Of a stretch of 64,000 nt of DNA, positions 1 to 11,899 are shown piece after piece. Source of the stretch: Amyloporia xantha (taxonomy: Eukaryota; Basidiomycota; Agaricomycetes; Polyporales; Adustoporiaceae); assembly GCA_036971615.1 (NCBI GenBank), contig JAYKKR010000002.1, forward strand, positions 992,001 through 1,056,000. Direction: 5' to 3'. Made by a program: the position numbers and the translations under genes. Each line of letters opens with the position of its first letter. The first letter of the stretch is position 1. The notes beneath the pieces are model-generated. The model searched no databases. It saw only the letters and a list, made by a program, of their open reading frames with translations, and was not told the origin of the DNA.

Positions 1-2
1 TT

Positions 3-398
3 AAACAGAGCCACAGCTGCTTACTCTGCTCAGCGTCAACATGCACATGCTATCATGACTCTATGTCGTCGCGGTCTAGCATCCCATCATCTGTAGAGGC
101 GTCCGTAACCCCACAAGACGTTCTGGATGCCAACGGCTTTGCACATACAGCCAGCACTACCGGAAGTCTTTCGATACAGAACATCTCTTCCCCCCGTCGA
201 CCTGCATCCACGGATCCGACTTCAGCATCTTCTTCCATGCCGTCCGACTTCACATACTACTCCGACTGGGATTATGACATGTACAGTATGAGCAACGACG
301 TTTTGTGGAACACGCCTATTCCCCATGAGCATCAGTACCTTTCTGCGGTTGATTCTAATAACCCTGACTTCTCTCACACAATTTTCCCTCAGATGTAG
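3..398 (+). CDS. C-terminal end of an unidentified gene (partial)
   Basis: The frame is open from the left window edge to a stop at 396-398, so this could be the last exon of a gene that starts outside the window. The first in-frame methionine is at 63 and gives 111 residues. The visible protein is rich in Ser/Thr/Pro, followed by a cluster of aromatic and acidic residues (SDFTYYSDWDYDMYS). That composition occurs in transcription-factor tails but is not diagnostic. I recognise no domain. The downstream 580 bases contain only short unsupported frames. Confidence 0.3.
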   Translation, partial: KQSHSCLLCSASTCTCYHDSMSSRSSIPSSVEASVTPQDVLDANGFAHTASTTGSLSIQNISSPRRPASTDPTSASSSMPSDFTYYSDWDYDMYSMSNDVLWNTPIPHEHQYLSAVDSNNPDFSHTIFPQM

Positions 399-981
399 AG
401 ATCGGACGTGCGTATTGCTATATTCCACATGACAGTCTTTGCCACGCAACACACAGACTCTATGCCTTCTACTTATATTCGTAATCTGTACTGCAATAGC
501 ATGACTAGTAGCCTATGGTAGCCTGGGACGGTCCGATCAACGAATTCGTGATTGTTTGCAACGATGATCAATTCCTCTTCAAGTATTTTGTCGCTTCAAT
601 AAAGGTTGTCTACTGCACGTATTCGGTTATGAAGCTGTATATTACTGCGTGGCTGTTGACCGCATGCCAGGTGTGTGTAGGCTTTGACACCTGCTGCCTC
701 TCCCTGTGTCTCCTTTATAACGTGCAATGGTCCCTGTTCTCACTGCCTGGCGTCTTTAATAAGTTTGGTCATAATATTCATCCCGTCTCATCTCTCGCCA
801 CGATAACTGGCAACCGCTTGATGTCAAGCTATATATTAAATATGAACGCGCAGCCTGTATGAGAAGAATTCTGGTAGCGTTCGCAGTATTATAGTACATA
901 GGTGAGATCAACCATAACAGGGCAGCAACAGCTCCGAAGGTTCATAAAACTGCAGATACGTCCACATTGGGAGAAATATTA

Positions 982-1798
982 TCATGTGGCAATCACACGT
1001 TTTCTGGATTTGCGTGTCCTGCGATGCTCGTCGCGCGGGATGGCCCTTTCGTAGCATTCTTGAAGACTGATAGAGGAAGGCATTGCACGCGCTGCGGACC
1101 TCCTTCCGCGATGATGTGTCTTCGGGGCGTTCCCTAGATGGACAGGTGGAGATACGACATGTGATTTATGCTGCGCCTCGACCTCTTGTGACACCTGGAT
1201 CGCGGCCTGCACGAGCGACGGCGCGGAACAGGCCCCCTGAGACCTCCTACATTGGGCATGGTCGACTCTGTGTGGGGGAACATCGTCCGGTGACATTTCA
1301 CGAGACATGCTAGTGCTCGGCTCTTGAAGGCTGCCGGATCTATCGACGGGGATATCTGGTTCTGGCTCGACGCCTGTCAACAACGGAACAATCTCCTTGC
1401 CTCGTATGGCAAAGAAATTGCGCTCTTCTTGTGCGAAGTAGCGGCTAGTAGAGTGGGGGTCGCAATGAACGGGGGACACCGGAGGAAATAGTTTCATGAG
1501 ATCGTGTCCCGTGAGAGGAACAGGATATTGTCTGGCAGAATGGTTACGGTCGACAACTAAGTCGACGGCTTAGAAAACAACAATTCCAAAATTGTATGAA
1601 GACAAAGAGAGGCGTAGGCGCACCTGTCAGAGCGCGTGACGATTGAAAAGGTTCGCTTGGACTAGTCATGTAGCTCCGTGGACAGATTGTACCTGTCGAT
1701 GTCTGCGAATGATGGAGAGGACGGAGTTGACTGCCTGTGGAGGTAGTTGTCTGAGACAGTCTACCGGACACAGGATAAATGGGCGATTTTGAGCACAT
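982..1798 (-). CDS. Two-exon hypothetical protein, 253 aa
   Basis: On the minus strand an ATG at 1798 opens exon 1 (1798-1624). A GT-AG intron of 55 nt (1623-1569, donor gtgcgc, acceptor ctaag) joins it in frame to exon 2 (1568-982), 762 nt in total. The protein has a Ser/Thr-rich start, then a well-formed segment reading VVDRNHSARQYPVPLTGHDL followed by MKLFPP. The C-terminus is basic (DEHRRTRKSRKRVIAT). I do not recognise the family and see no signal peptide or membrane segment. The exact frame match and typical intron length are the reasons to believe it, since alternative acceptors run into stops. It is one of the few apparently unbroken genes in the first 15 kb. Confidence 0.5.
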
Positions 1799-2662
1799 AC
1801 CAAAACGTCAGCAATCGTTCATCATGTTATAAAGGTAGGCACGCGCAAAATATTCACAGGGATGCACGCTCTTCCCGCATTGTTCGCTTCTAGATAACGT
1901 TACGGCACGGCGATACAGGCATCGGATTACGGGAGCTAGTCCCTCTCCACCCACTGATCTATGCATCATGACAGAACATTGCTAGATTGTTCCAGAGCGC
2001 TTCTGACGTTGAAAGTGCAACCTTTTATATTCCCATTCCATCCATTCATCTACACTGGCAGACGATGTTCCTACGAGGAGAAGCGCCAATCAGATTTGCC
2101 GCAGGGAGCTTAGGAGCCCAGCGTACATGCGGCCGTTCGCGCGTCTCTCTTCGTTCTGTCTGGCTGTGGCAGCGTGATGTCAGCCACATTTACCAAGGCA
2201 ATGGAGGAACGACTTGTAATGTCATATAGTAGGTGAAATGGGACGTACACGCAATCATGACCATGGTCATGTCACAGCAAATGTATGGATCGCACACAAG
2301 AGCTGTCCGAAGACGATGAAATGTGCAAAAAAAGGAGCTGGCATGCAAAAGAGTAGCAATATTGGAGGGTTTCATGCCCCATCATCGGAGGTCGTAAGCA
2401 ATTGTATGATAACGCGCAAGGCGCTCGATGGATCAGGCCGTCATCATGCCATGACTATCGTGCCAGTGAGCATCTTCAGGAAACAGCGGGTGTGATTCCA
2501 GCCTACTTCAGCAAAAGACGAGCCTTCACACGCCCGCCAAACTACTCGTTGTACGTGTTTCTCTCCCGAAAGTCTGGGCGTGGCCTGTATTCTGCTGCTG
2601 AAAGGGTGTTTTAGCATTACTCTAGCGATGACTTATCAGATATCGCTTTTCTGTTCAGGCGT

Positions 2663-3420
2663 GTGCTCGTGGTTACGACGAGAGACTCGATACAGACGTA
2701 TTCCTTCGGTGACAAGCCACAGACGGCTTCTCATCAGCCCCGCATGCCCGAATGCATAGCCATACTGCAACTTCCATTCCTCCACCACGGGACGACCTTA
2801 CGTGAGTTCAACGGATTGAACAAAAATGACGATTCATTCACATGCAAGCTGATGTACAGAGTATGTTACACATTACGACACGCGGGTACTCCACCTGTGT
2901 GTACATAACCGCTTCCTCTTGTCCTTCGTTCCACAACAGCCTGGCGCTGTCGGCGATGAACGGGTGGTGCCGGGCATTCGTGGGGACCAGACAGTACTCG
3001 TATGTTTGACGGTGATCTTGACTTTCCACAGAGGTAAGTGAGGGAAAAGACCGCGAGTTTTTGTATACATCATGGACACTTATCGGCAGGTACATGCACG
3101 TGTTTCTGCGGAGAGCCCCTCCGAGAAAGGTTTGGACCTATGTTAGGTTCTGATGTTAGACTGTAACGTACATCCGCAACGTCAAGACGACCCTGTTTCC
3201 CTGTCAGATATTCCAAGAGCAGAAGGCTCGTTCCAGGTGAAAGACGACCACTCGGTTGTGTGACACTGTCCGCAGGCAGTGTCTTCCAAGAGTACGTCGT
3301 GACCCGTCTGCCGTACTCCGTCACATCTCGACCGCAACATCTCGGCCGTAATCTTAACTTCGTGACGGATGGGGAGAGGATCGTTGGAAGGGTCGATGTG
3401 AGTACAGTTGCATGCATGTA
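2663..3420 (+). pseudogene. Basidiomycete F-box protein, C-terminal remnant
   Basis: Segments typical of the C-terminal part of large basidiomycete F-box proteins appear in order but in different frames. They are LVVTTRDSIQTYSF with a following LQLPFLHHGTTLREFN near 2663-2815, GDQTVLVCLTVILTFHR near 2960-3030, a stretch around QDDPVSLSDIPRAEGSFQ near 3175-3230, and VFQEYVVTRLPYSVTSR followed by FVTDGERIVG near 3280-3395. The last ends at a GTGAGT donor-like site. A frame change is needed between about 3240 and 3265, so the copy is probably dead. The F-box itself is not visible upstream. The same family recurs in the opposite orientation at 6642-8190, where the segments align one to one. The assignment rests on this internal pair and on remembered family features. 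Confidence 0.5.
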
Positions 3421-4140
3421 ATGTGGCAAGATGCTGAGCAGAGCCTTATTTATTTCTCGCCAAGTGGTGATTCAACAAGTATGGAGACCGTTGATGTTTA
3501 CTTACTTTGATATCAATATACGGCTCTCTGCTGTGGCGTAGCCGGTTCTGGCTGACGGGGATAATGCGGATACGATTGTAGCTGACTTTCCATACTTGGT
3601 TAGTAACATATATACCTCATTCGTCGTATGTTTCTTTGTCGTGACGCACAGTGCCGGTGGTTGATCATTCTCTATTTCACATTTCGTTGAAGGCCATGGT
3701 ACTTTATGAAGGCTTGCCCTCTGCTAAAATGGCACAATTGTTTTCAGCTCAGACCTTCACTTCGACCTCAGTCTTGTGACTAGGAGGACCACTGTTCTTC
3801 AGTTAGCAGCCTAAGTAACCGGTTATTGATGATGTCTCCTGTTCGAGGAAGTATTGGAACCTCAGTGTAATTTATTTTTCGCTCCCCTAACGTATTGATA
3901 CATACCAATCCGTACCGTGGCCGAGCGTTTCCAAATTCCCATTTGCGATCGATGGAAATCGAGATTCCCCCACAGCGCTTAACGAGGCGTTGCGCGCGAT
4001 CGAACGGTTGGCCCACCAACATGACCACCTCTAGCGAGTTTTGGGTTATTCTACATGAAGATAGGACGACTGGTTCAAACTGTTCAGTCAACATACCGCT
4101 CAGGCAGATCTTGAACTAGCACGTGTACGCAAAGGCGATA

Positions 4141-5692
4141 ATGGCGACCTTTCTAAAGGAGACGTTTGACGCAGCGCGGTACGCAGCTGGTGAGCTTCTC
4201 TACTGTCGTTTTTCTTGTGCAGTTTTCTCGACACTAAGCTCTCTCCTTCGCTGCCCTACAGCGCGCGCAACTTACCCACGGAAACTCTATGATTTTGTCC
4301 TCCACTTCCATGCACAATCGCTGCGCGCACGCTGGGATACTGCGCTCGACCTGGGCTGCGGGACCGGTTCATATCCATTCCACCATCTTCATCTCCTTAG
4401 CTAATACAGATTGTTCCTGTGTTTTCGACACCGCGTAGGCCAAGCGATCTTCGAACTCACCCTTTTCTGCCACATCGTCGGCGCCGACACCTCTCCGCGC
4501 ATGGCGCAAATGATGCTGTCCATTTCTGAGACAGCCTCTCTTCCTGCAGGGATATCTAAAGATCAATTGGCCACGATGCGGGGGTGCGTACAACTGGTGG
4601 AGAGCAACGTGGAGGAGCTGTGGTGGCGCGAGGACGGGAGCGTATATATGATCGTGGCGAGTGAGTTCTTTTATGTGCAGTATTTACATGCCGCGGGCCA
4701 GTATCTAAACCGTGTCCCATTGGACGGGACAACCAAAAGCTGCTGGGCTGTTCAAGCACGCCAACACAATTAGTGCGGGACGATGACTGACATGTCCCAC
4801 CGCTTATAGCACAAGCAGCACACTGGTTTAACTGGACGAAGCTCTGGCCCGAGGCTGCCCGTGTTTTTGGGCCGGGCGGTAGTCTCGCCGTTTGAGTACT
4901 CTTGCTGTTTCGCATTCCTGACCGTTATCCTTCCATGTTCCTCTCTGAGGCTCTCGTACCGTACCGCTCTTTGCGTTCTTACCTGTCACTGTACTATATT
5001 CCTTCACTCATCACCCAATCTCACAACGCACCCGCACCTCTTCGAGTCTGCGTTAATCACGTACCTCAATACACACCTCTTAAATGTCCGAAACGTTTCC
5101 CGGACCACACGGCTATTCTGAATTCCACCTGAGCCATCACCTCGCACTGACGCCGCTCATCCATACCTACAGCCAGGCCACCGACCCGCTCACCAGCATT
5201 GGCCCGTACTGGGAGCGTCTCGAGCGCACGATCCTGAATGACCACCTGTGCGCAATCCCCGAGGCGCGGGCGGTGGATCGATGCGAAACGCTCCGGGACG
5301 AAGAGGTCTGCCATTTGGTATATTTCACCGGTGCGTGCGCACGCTCCCCATCATCCCTTATCCACTCAACATCATCTGACCCTGATTGCACGCTGACGTT
5401 CCGGCCGACACACGCGCACCACCCCACGCTCCCAATCCTGCGGCACGCTGCGCAAAAAGACGACGTGGGGAGAGCTGTTCGCATACCTCCGCACCCTTCC
5501 GCGCTGCACACATTCCACGAGCAGTTGCCTGGGGACCTGCAGAACCCGGACGGGGACATCGCGGAGCGGTTTAGGTGGGAGCTGCGGAGAAGGGAGGAGA
5601 TGGGGTGGGGGAACGGGAAGAGGGGGATGGAGGAGGAGGTAGAGATCGAGTGGCCGATGGCGGTTGTTCCCTCGAGGGGAGCAGCGGTGTGA
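4141..5692 (+). pseudogene. SAM-dependent methyltransferase pseudogene (trans-aconitate methyltransferase-like)
   Basis: Exons 4141-4189, 4262-4366, 4439-4660 and 4810-4892 join in frame through normal GT-AG introns. They encode MATFLKETFDAARYAA, the SAM-binding motif LDLGCGTGQ (created across the 4366/4439 junction), VGADTSPRM and TQAAHWFNWTKLWPEAARVF, which are the class I methyltransferase motifs I, II and post-I. After GGSLAV the expected Trp codon reads TGA (4893-4895), and the next homologous block (GYSEFHLS, from 5111) has no AG acceptor in front of it. In the last block the frame shifts from HPTLPILR to RKKTTWGELFAYLRT and back to SALHTFHEQ, so compensating indels are present. The gene is therefore broken at several places. 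C-terminal EVEIEWPMAVV matches the usual end of this family. Confidence 0.75.
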
Positions 5693-6641
5693 ATATGTGC
5701 CGGTGGGGTAGGTGCCTGAGGCACTAAATCTCGACGACGATGCAACGATGCAAGTCTACGTTATGAAGATTTACTGCCGTCTACCCGACAAGGTACAATC
5801 ACCTCAGATGGTCACCGTTTTCTAAGTGGAGATGTGGCATAGGGAAAGGATGGTCGGTAAAGGATGGTCGGCTTGTCATAATTGTTCGCGTAATGTACTG
5901 ATGCTGTGGCCTGCTGCAAGAGACGAGCGACGGGAACACGACGAGCCTGGCAGAATTGCGGGGATGTTACCATCAAGGTGACTTGACCACACGAACGGAA
6001 GACGGAATACTTCAGCCCAGTGGCTGTCGAGATGTCGTCTAAGGTGGTCACTGGTGTGTGGCTACGGCCGACGGCTTTTCATACCGTTTATGTTCGCCCA
6101 GCCGTATCGCGCTGGGTGCACGTTCAAATCAAGCGCGCAGACAGAGCGGAGATTACTTCGAAATGGGAGGCTAAGATGTAGAACAGAGTGACTTCGCGAG
6201 TTATAGCACCGGGCCAGTGTAATACAGCAAACAACGATCAAGTTACCGGAGAAACTACTGCCTCACTTTTTTAGTACAGGTCGTGTATTGATTAGTCTCC
6301 AGCAGTCTCATTGGCGCATCAGCGTCTACATGTATGGGACAGCCAACAGTTGGAAGCGGGTGCGCGCCCCGTTTGAGATTGCAACGGGAACTACTGAGGC
6401 TAGTGCGCTCCGAGATAGAACCGCGGGTATAATGGCACCAGTCCGAGAGCTAGACGAAGGAACAGAAACATGAATAGATAGCAGGCATCATACAAAACGA
6501 TACACAATTGCAATTTTCGTTACACTAGCAGGTGCACATATCAAAACATAAACATGTCAATGTATTCTTTATCGCGAGAGGTCGGAGACTGATGCAGCCG
6601 TGTCTCAGTGCATCCCCGCGGTGAATGATGAAATCAGCCAT
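5693..6641. other. Intergenic, no recognisable gene
   Basis: Only short frames without family resemblance are present. I see no repeat array, RNA gene or transposon end here. Confidence 0.4.
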
Positions 6642-8190
6642 TCACTCGCTCGCCGCAACAATCCTGTCCTCGTTGACCATGAAACCCATTTGGTCATATT
6701 CCTCCGGCCGCGACGACACCGAGTAGGGCAGGTAGGTGATGATGTCTTTCCGGAAGAGATCGCGATCCGATACCGTTGACGGTTCCAATACCACCTTAAA
6801 CGTCCCTCACATGCCCAGAACATCGTCGTCTAATGGCGAGGGGTTATTTGTATATTTTAAATCCCACACAGAGAGGAAAAGAGAACAGTCAGGTTTATCG
6901 GTAGACAAGCATGGTGCCATCACTCGCGAACCGCCTGCGTATCTGCACAACCCATCGGCCACGCATAAGAGAACGAGTACAACGAATCTATTTCAGGTTC
7001 TGGGAAAGAATCCTTTGCAGGAAAAATTGCGTGTGGGCGGGTCCCCAAGACTCCCATGGCCAGAGAGCTCCTGTGCCGGTGCCGTCCAAACACGACGCTT
7101 GGGCGATAACGGATGACAGGAAGCCACGCTGCACACATATAAGCAACTGTGAATGAAATATATCACATTCAGGAGCCATAAGTTGCACATGTAACTCGGG
7201 CGCATCTTAGAATAGGTTTCTCGATATAGGAGCACGCACGACCGGGTTTGAGCGCGTCTGGAAGAGGCGGAGCCGCCGACCACCCCGAAGCAACGGGAGC
7301 TGAAGTGTCGCAGCATGCTTCGGCGCACAACATTGCTCATGTGCGAGTGGACTGCACTCGCTGAAGGAATACAGTTCAATCGTGCCCGGGCCCAAAGTCG
7401 TGGTCAGCATGAATGTATGGCTAGATAGCAATACAAAATGGCAACCATCCTGTGGTAGACTGCCTCTTTCGAGACACTGCACACGCAGCGCGTCAGTGGA
7501 CGAAAATGCAATCAGAGAAAGCGGGGTAAAGAAGGAGGTTAGTTGACGGACATACGAAGAGTATTTCAGAGGTGCGCCAGTTCCAAATGATTATCTGGCG
7601 CTTTGACACTCCAAAGAACACGCCAAGGACGTCGCCCGCGACCTGAATGGTGGGCATCGGGAACCAGGATGGGAACTGCGCTAGTAGTGAGGACTGCTTC
7701 GCCTTTGAATGCTCCGCGGTCATGCTGAGAGTCGGCAAGTGGATTGGTGATTTACTCCGAGGTCCGCTGCGGTTAAGGGTACGTTAATGTGAAGCAGTAA
7801 CGACCGGCACGTACATGTAAGAGTTAGAAACGACTCAGATGAAGACCACCAAGTCCCGTGAAGGACCCATGGAGAAGGCTTGCATTTCAGTACTCAATAC
7901 CTTTTCGTGGCTTTGTGTTAGGATATTTGCGCGAGACGGTAGCCGAACTGCAAGGAGATGACTCCCGCTGCTCGGGGGCCATAAAAGTAGCAGATGCTCC
8001 GTTGACGAGTTGAAATGTTCGATGTTGTCCAGGAACATGCACAAGTTGCTTAGATATCCAGTCGAGAGCGCGCTAGCTCCTGTTGCCGGTGATCAAGTAG
8101 TTGTGCAAGACGATCCGCTGTACTCAGATGAGGCTGGCACAGGCGAACCTGTACTACATCAGGAAATTGAGCGCCTATCCCACCGCCGTT
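6642..8190 (-). pseudogene. Second basidiomycete F-box protein, decayed
   Basis: Read on the minus strand, family segments appear in the normal order. They are LSTADRLAQLLDHRQ (about 8090-8050), a block ending FQLVNGASATFMAPEQRE (about 8010-7970), LAVRLPSRANIL and EMQAFSMGPSRDLVVFI (to 7836), VAGDVLGVFFGVSKRQIIIWNWRTSEILF (7650-7551), then after an intron (about 7550-7483) CLERGSLPQDG, LTTTLGPGTIELYSF and LQLPLLRGG, and finally FRKDIITYLPYSV with GFMVNEDRIVAASE ending at the stop 6644-6642. The frame shifts between the MAPEQRE and LAVRLPSR blocks. TGA follows VVFI, and the last two blocks are not joined by a clear exon. It is probably a pseudogene, paralogous to 2663-3420. F-box proteins recruit substrates to SCF ubiquitin ligases; this copy would not. 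Confidence 0.6.
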
Positions 8191-8199
8191 CAACTACCA

Positions 8200-9576
8200 A
8201 ATCCTCCTTATGCATTGAGCAACGGTAGACTATGAGACCCCACCTTTATCGCTCTTACGATAGTATCTAGCAGACCGAGTGGATCTCGCCGGTTAGTATT
8301 ACCTGACTATGGCCAATCTCTGCGGGCACCAACATCAAACATCCGTCGTGTCCGAATGGCATTGACGGTGGGCCATATATCGTCAGTGTGGGCCCCACAT
8401 GATGGAACAGGGAGTAAGCAGGATGCACAGGAGGCCTTAGATACGTAGAAGAAGAAGGACCCTATCCGAGGTGCGCTCAGAGCCAGCTTTCATATCCAGC
8501 ACTGCGACAAGCATGCTCACGCGCGCCATGCGCCGCCAGTTTTAGTACGGTCTAAGGCCGTCGGAAATGGGCCCATCATGAAGCAGAATGTATACAAGAC
8601 CGCCGCATCAAATCAATTCCAGGCAGCCATCTAATTCTTGCATAAACAGCTGGACTGGAACTCTGGGAGCCGCTAGTAAGCATCGCATCGCTCATATGTC
8701 TAGTGATTAGGTGGCTCAGCCTGGCTACTACTGACCTGGTGAGGTTCACATACATCAACCTCACCTTTTCCCGTGACTCCGATGACCCTGTTTCAAATCT
8801 GTTAAAGGTCTGTAACAAACGCCGGAACACAAACCTGTTAAGTCGTGCTTATTTGTTTCGCGCTGTATTTTGTTACAGGCAGATCATTACCAACTATATG
8901 CGACGATATCTGCTCTGTAATGTTGAAGATTGCAGCTAGTCATCGTTCAATCCGCAGTGCAACGTCAGCCTGGGGCTGATTGATACGTAGCCACGTCACT
9001 CGGCGTGTATAGATGACTTCCACTAGCAAAGATTTCAATATTCCACGGCTATCGTCTCTACCGCTATCAGGATACAAGTTCGCGGGAGATCTCGGTTGGG
9101 CATTCATTCTAATGCATCAGCGCAGCGCCAGTCGAACGCACCCTTGACGACGATCTGTCACCAATGACTGCATGCTGTCAGATCGCCGCTGAAAACTGCC
9201 GAAGACGTAGAGTTCCGGCTTCGCACTCCCTTCATCTCTACTCTGTCTTGTCTAGAAGATCATTACAGTCCGCGCCAGATCTAATTCTGCCTACCCGAAT
9301 CTCAGGACTGCATGTGTACTGAGCTCATAACATCACAAATCGGGTTTTGGATCCGTTGCAGCTAGATTTTACAGCTTCGGATGGAGTGAAGGCGCTTTCG
9401 AGGCCAGGCTTGGAGCCCATTTGACATAAATATATACATCAGGAAAGCTCCTGGAATCCTATGCCCACATCAAATTACAGCCCGTTCCCCCGTCTCTCGC
9501 CTCCACACCTGCGGTAAAACGCTATGTATTACACCCGTCAGTGTCCCATCTAGTCGTCCTGCGATCGACACGCAAG
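8200..9576. other. Intergenic or unrecognisable remnants
   Basis: The stretch may include the lost N-terminal part of the minus-strand F-box gene (up to about 8400). Beyond that I see only short frames on both strands, none with a recognisable motif, and no repeat structure. Confidence 0.35.
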
Positions 9577-9909
9577 CTACGCACGTAGATTTTCGTCGCG
9601 ACAGGTCCCGATCGCCTCGTAGCACTGCAGTTCCTCACCAAGGAACACCAGTGCGCGAATCATGATGAGCCCGAAATGTTTGTCCTGCTGCTTCCGAGCA
9701 ATCGAGACGTCCTCGAGGTTCCCCACGCTCGCCGGCGCCGTGCCCCGCTTAACACCCGGGAACGTAAACTCGCGCTCGATGTATACAGTGCTCGCTGCGG
9801 CGATGTGGCCTTTTGCCCGCTCGACGATGACGGGGGGGAAGTAGACGTTTCCCATGGCGCGCAGTGCGTTGAACTGCACGATTTAAGAGTACTCGCCCAG
9901 GTCGGGCGC
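9577..9909 (-). pseudogene. Last exon of an unidentified conserved gene, with an in-frame stop
   Basis: The minus-strand frame starts after a cag acceptor at 9910 with APDLGEYS, meets a TAA, then continues through MGNVYFPPVIVERAKGH, STVYIEREFTFPGVKRG and NLEDVSIARKQQDKHFGLIM to a stop at 9577. The composition is protein-like and a donor GTAAGT lies upstream at about 9948. The upstream frame also contains tandem stops (TGATGA near 9957-9962). I do not recognise the family. The in-frame TAA just inside the exon suggests a decayed copy. Confidence 0.4.
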
Positions 9910-10126
9910 CTGACGGTTATCGTTGACGCAAAAAGAAAACTTACTCCAATGGTCATCAGTACTCGGTATCCACTACCTCATAGAGAACAGGAAAGAACGA
10001 GGAGTACCATGCAGATGCAGGGTATGCGAACACATCACCCCTCCGTATATAAGTTCGGTTTCGAGGCAGGAATAACGACCAGGAATTCCTCACCCTCCTA
10101 GTCCCCTTCCTCGTATACACGCAGCC

Positions 10127-11840
10127 ATGTTCCTTTCCCTTCACATCTCTGCACTCCTCCTTTTAGCGTTGCCTTTACTCACATCCGTCGTAGACGCCAT
10201 ACCCATAGTGGCCGGCTCCGAATCACTCCCCTCACGTGCTCTATGGCCACTAGTTCAGAGGGCTCCCCTGGTACGCAGCGCTCCTGTACTCGACCGCTAT
10301 GGCGCGGAGATCCTCCATACGACACGGTGTATTACTTCGACCAGTTGATCGATCATGACGATCCGAGTCTGGGGACGTTCAAACAGCACTACTGGCATAC
10401 TTGGGAGTTCTACGAACTTGGTTAGTTCTTATATTTGCCCTATGTCTCATTACCATTGAATAAAATTGCAGGTGGGCCTATTGTCCTCACTCCCCCGGGA
10501 GAGACCAATGCCGATGGTTAGCCAATTGTTTTGCCAATCCCGACACTTGGGATTAATTTAATCCCAGGTTACGAAAGCTTCCCGACCAACGCAACCGCCC
10601 CGGGGCTCATCGCACAACAGCAGTCTGGTGCGGTGGTCCTCAAGCACCGCTACTACGGCTACTCGCACCCATATCCCGACCTCCGTCGCAAGCCTCCAAC
10701 ACCACACGATCCAGCAGGCGATCCACGATCTTGCGTACTTTGTGGGGAACGTGCAGCTCCCGATGCCCGGTGGGGACGCGGTCACGCCTACGCCGACCTG
10801 CAGGCCGTAATCGCGCACATCGACGAGGTCTTCACTTCCAATGACACTACCGCGATCGATTTCATAAGCCAGGACCTTCAATCTGGCCCTCTCGCACCTC
10901 GATGACTTTGCCCAGGCCTGTATGTATTAAACTCTTACAGGAGTACACTACCTGCATAGGGACTGCCGTACAACTAAGCTCACTGTCTTCAGTGACGTTC
11001 CCAGGGTCCAGCTGGCAGGGGCTGCAGCCGTCCAGCAAGCTGGCAGATTCTCCGTTCCTCGAGTTTTGCAATACGATGGAGGTATAAAATTGCGTCAGCG
11101 CGCCTGCAGAAGGGTGGGGCCTCGATTATGCGCTGCACGCATTCGGGGCATATTGGTCGAACACGTACTATCCTGATTCTCGTAAGCTTGCACTCCCGGA
11201 CCGTGCTCTTCCCATTGCTGATGCGAGGAATTCACGTTGAATCACAGTGTGCGGTAGCGAAATCGCTGAGTACGTATCAGTCTTCGGTGATGCATTCTTG
11301 AAGCTCAATGTCCCTTTTCATTGCCTACCTTATAGGGAATACTTGAGCAGTTATGACACGTCGTGTCCCACATATGCAGACACTTCGGTCAACAATGCTG
11401 GGCGTTCCTGGTACTGGACGGTGTACGTACCCCACCGTCTGCTCTAATTGACATGCCATATAGTTGCAAAGCAATGGGCTTCTTCCAGGGCAGTGGCGTC
11501 TCTAACTATCGTTTCGCGCCTTATCGAGCCCAGCTATTCCGAGGCGAGCTATTCGTCCTCGTATAAGGATCCCTGGAGAGATCTGATCGGTGATGCCACT
11601 AAGCGTATATGCTCCTACTACTCCCACGAAGCCTTCAGCAGTCCTAGCACCCCGCAGGTGAGCGCGACCAACAATGCCTACGACGGATGGTCAGTTCAAG
11701 CCGACCGACTCTTCTTCGCGAACAGTCAATGTAAGTGCCCGGCTTTACACATGTTGCGGACCGAACTCTGGGTATTGACATGTCAGTTGGAACGCTTGAT
11801 TCAGCGTGGCTATAAACCCAATCCAAAGGCAAGGTGAGCA
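10127..11840 (+). pseudogene. S28-family serine peptidase pseudogene lacking the nucleophile region
   Basis: The start encodes a clean signal peptide (LHISALLLLALPLLTSVVDA). Further segments of the prolyl carboxypeptidase-like S28 family follow. They are VYYFDQLIDHDDPSLGTFKQ, HYWHTWEFYELG, an intron, GGPIVLTPPGETNADG then TAG, LIAQQQSGAVVLKHRYYGYS, HTIQQAIHDLAYFVGNVQLP, AVIAHIDEVFTSNDTTAID, AEGWGLDYALHAFGAYW, SVNNAGRSWYWTV, TIVSRLIEPSY and GWSVQADRLFFANSQ. Frames change repeatedly. Between GGDAVTP (about 10785) and QAVIAHIDEV (about 10800), roughly 60-70 residues expected in the family are absent, including the GxSYxG serine motif. The product, were it made, could not be an active secreted peptidase. 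Confidence 0.8.
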
Positions 11841-11899
11841 TTCCACCTCCCATCTTCAACGCAGATTGCTCGGAGGTTCATGTAACTTGGTTAGATTAG

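Noticed and set aside
515..862. 115-codon plus-strand frame
   Set aside because: Composition is that of random translated AT-rich DNA, rich in Cys/Leu/Tyr, with no motif or intron evidence.
3780..4094. 104-codon minus-strand frame upstream of the methyltransferase
   Set aside because: Protein-like in places but no recognisable motif, no supporting exon structure, and the opposite strand is open as well.
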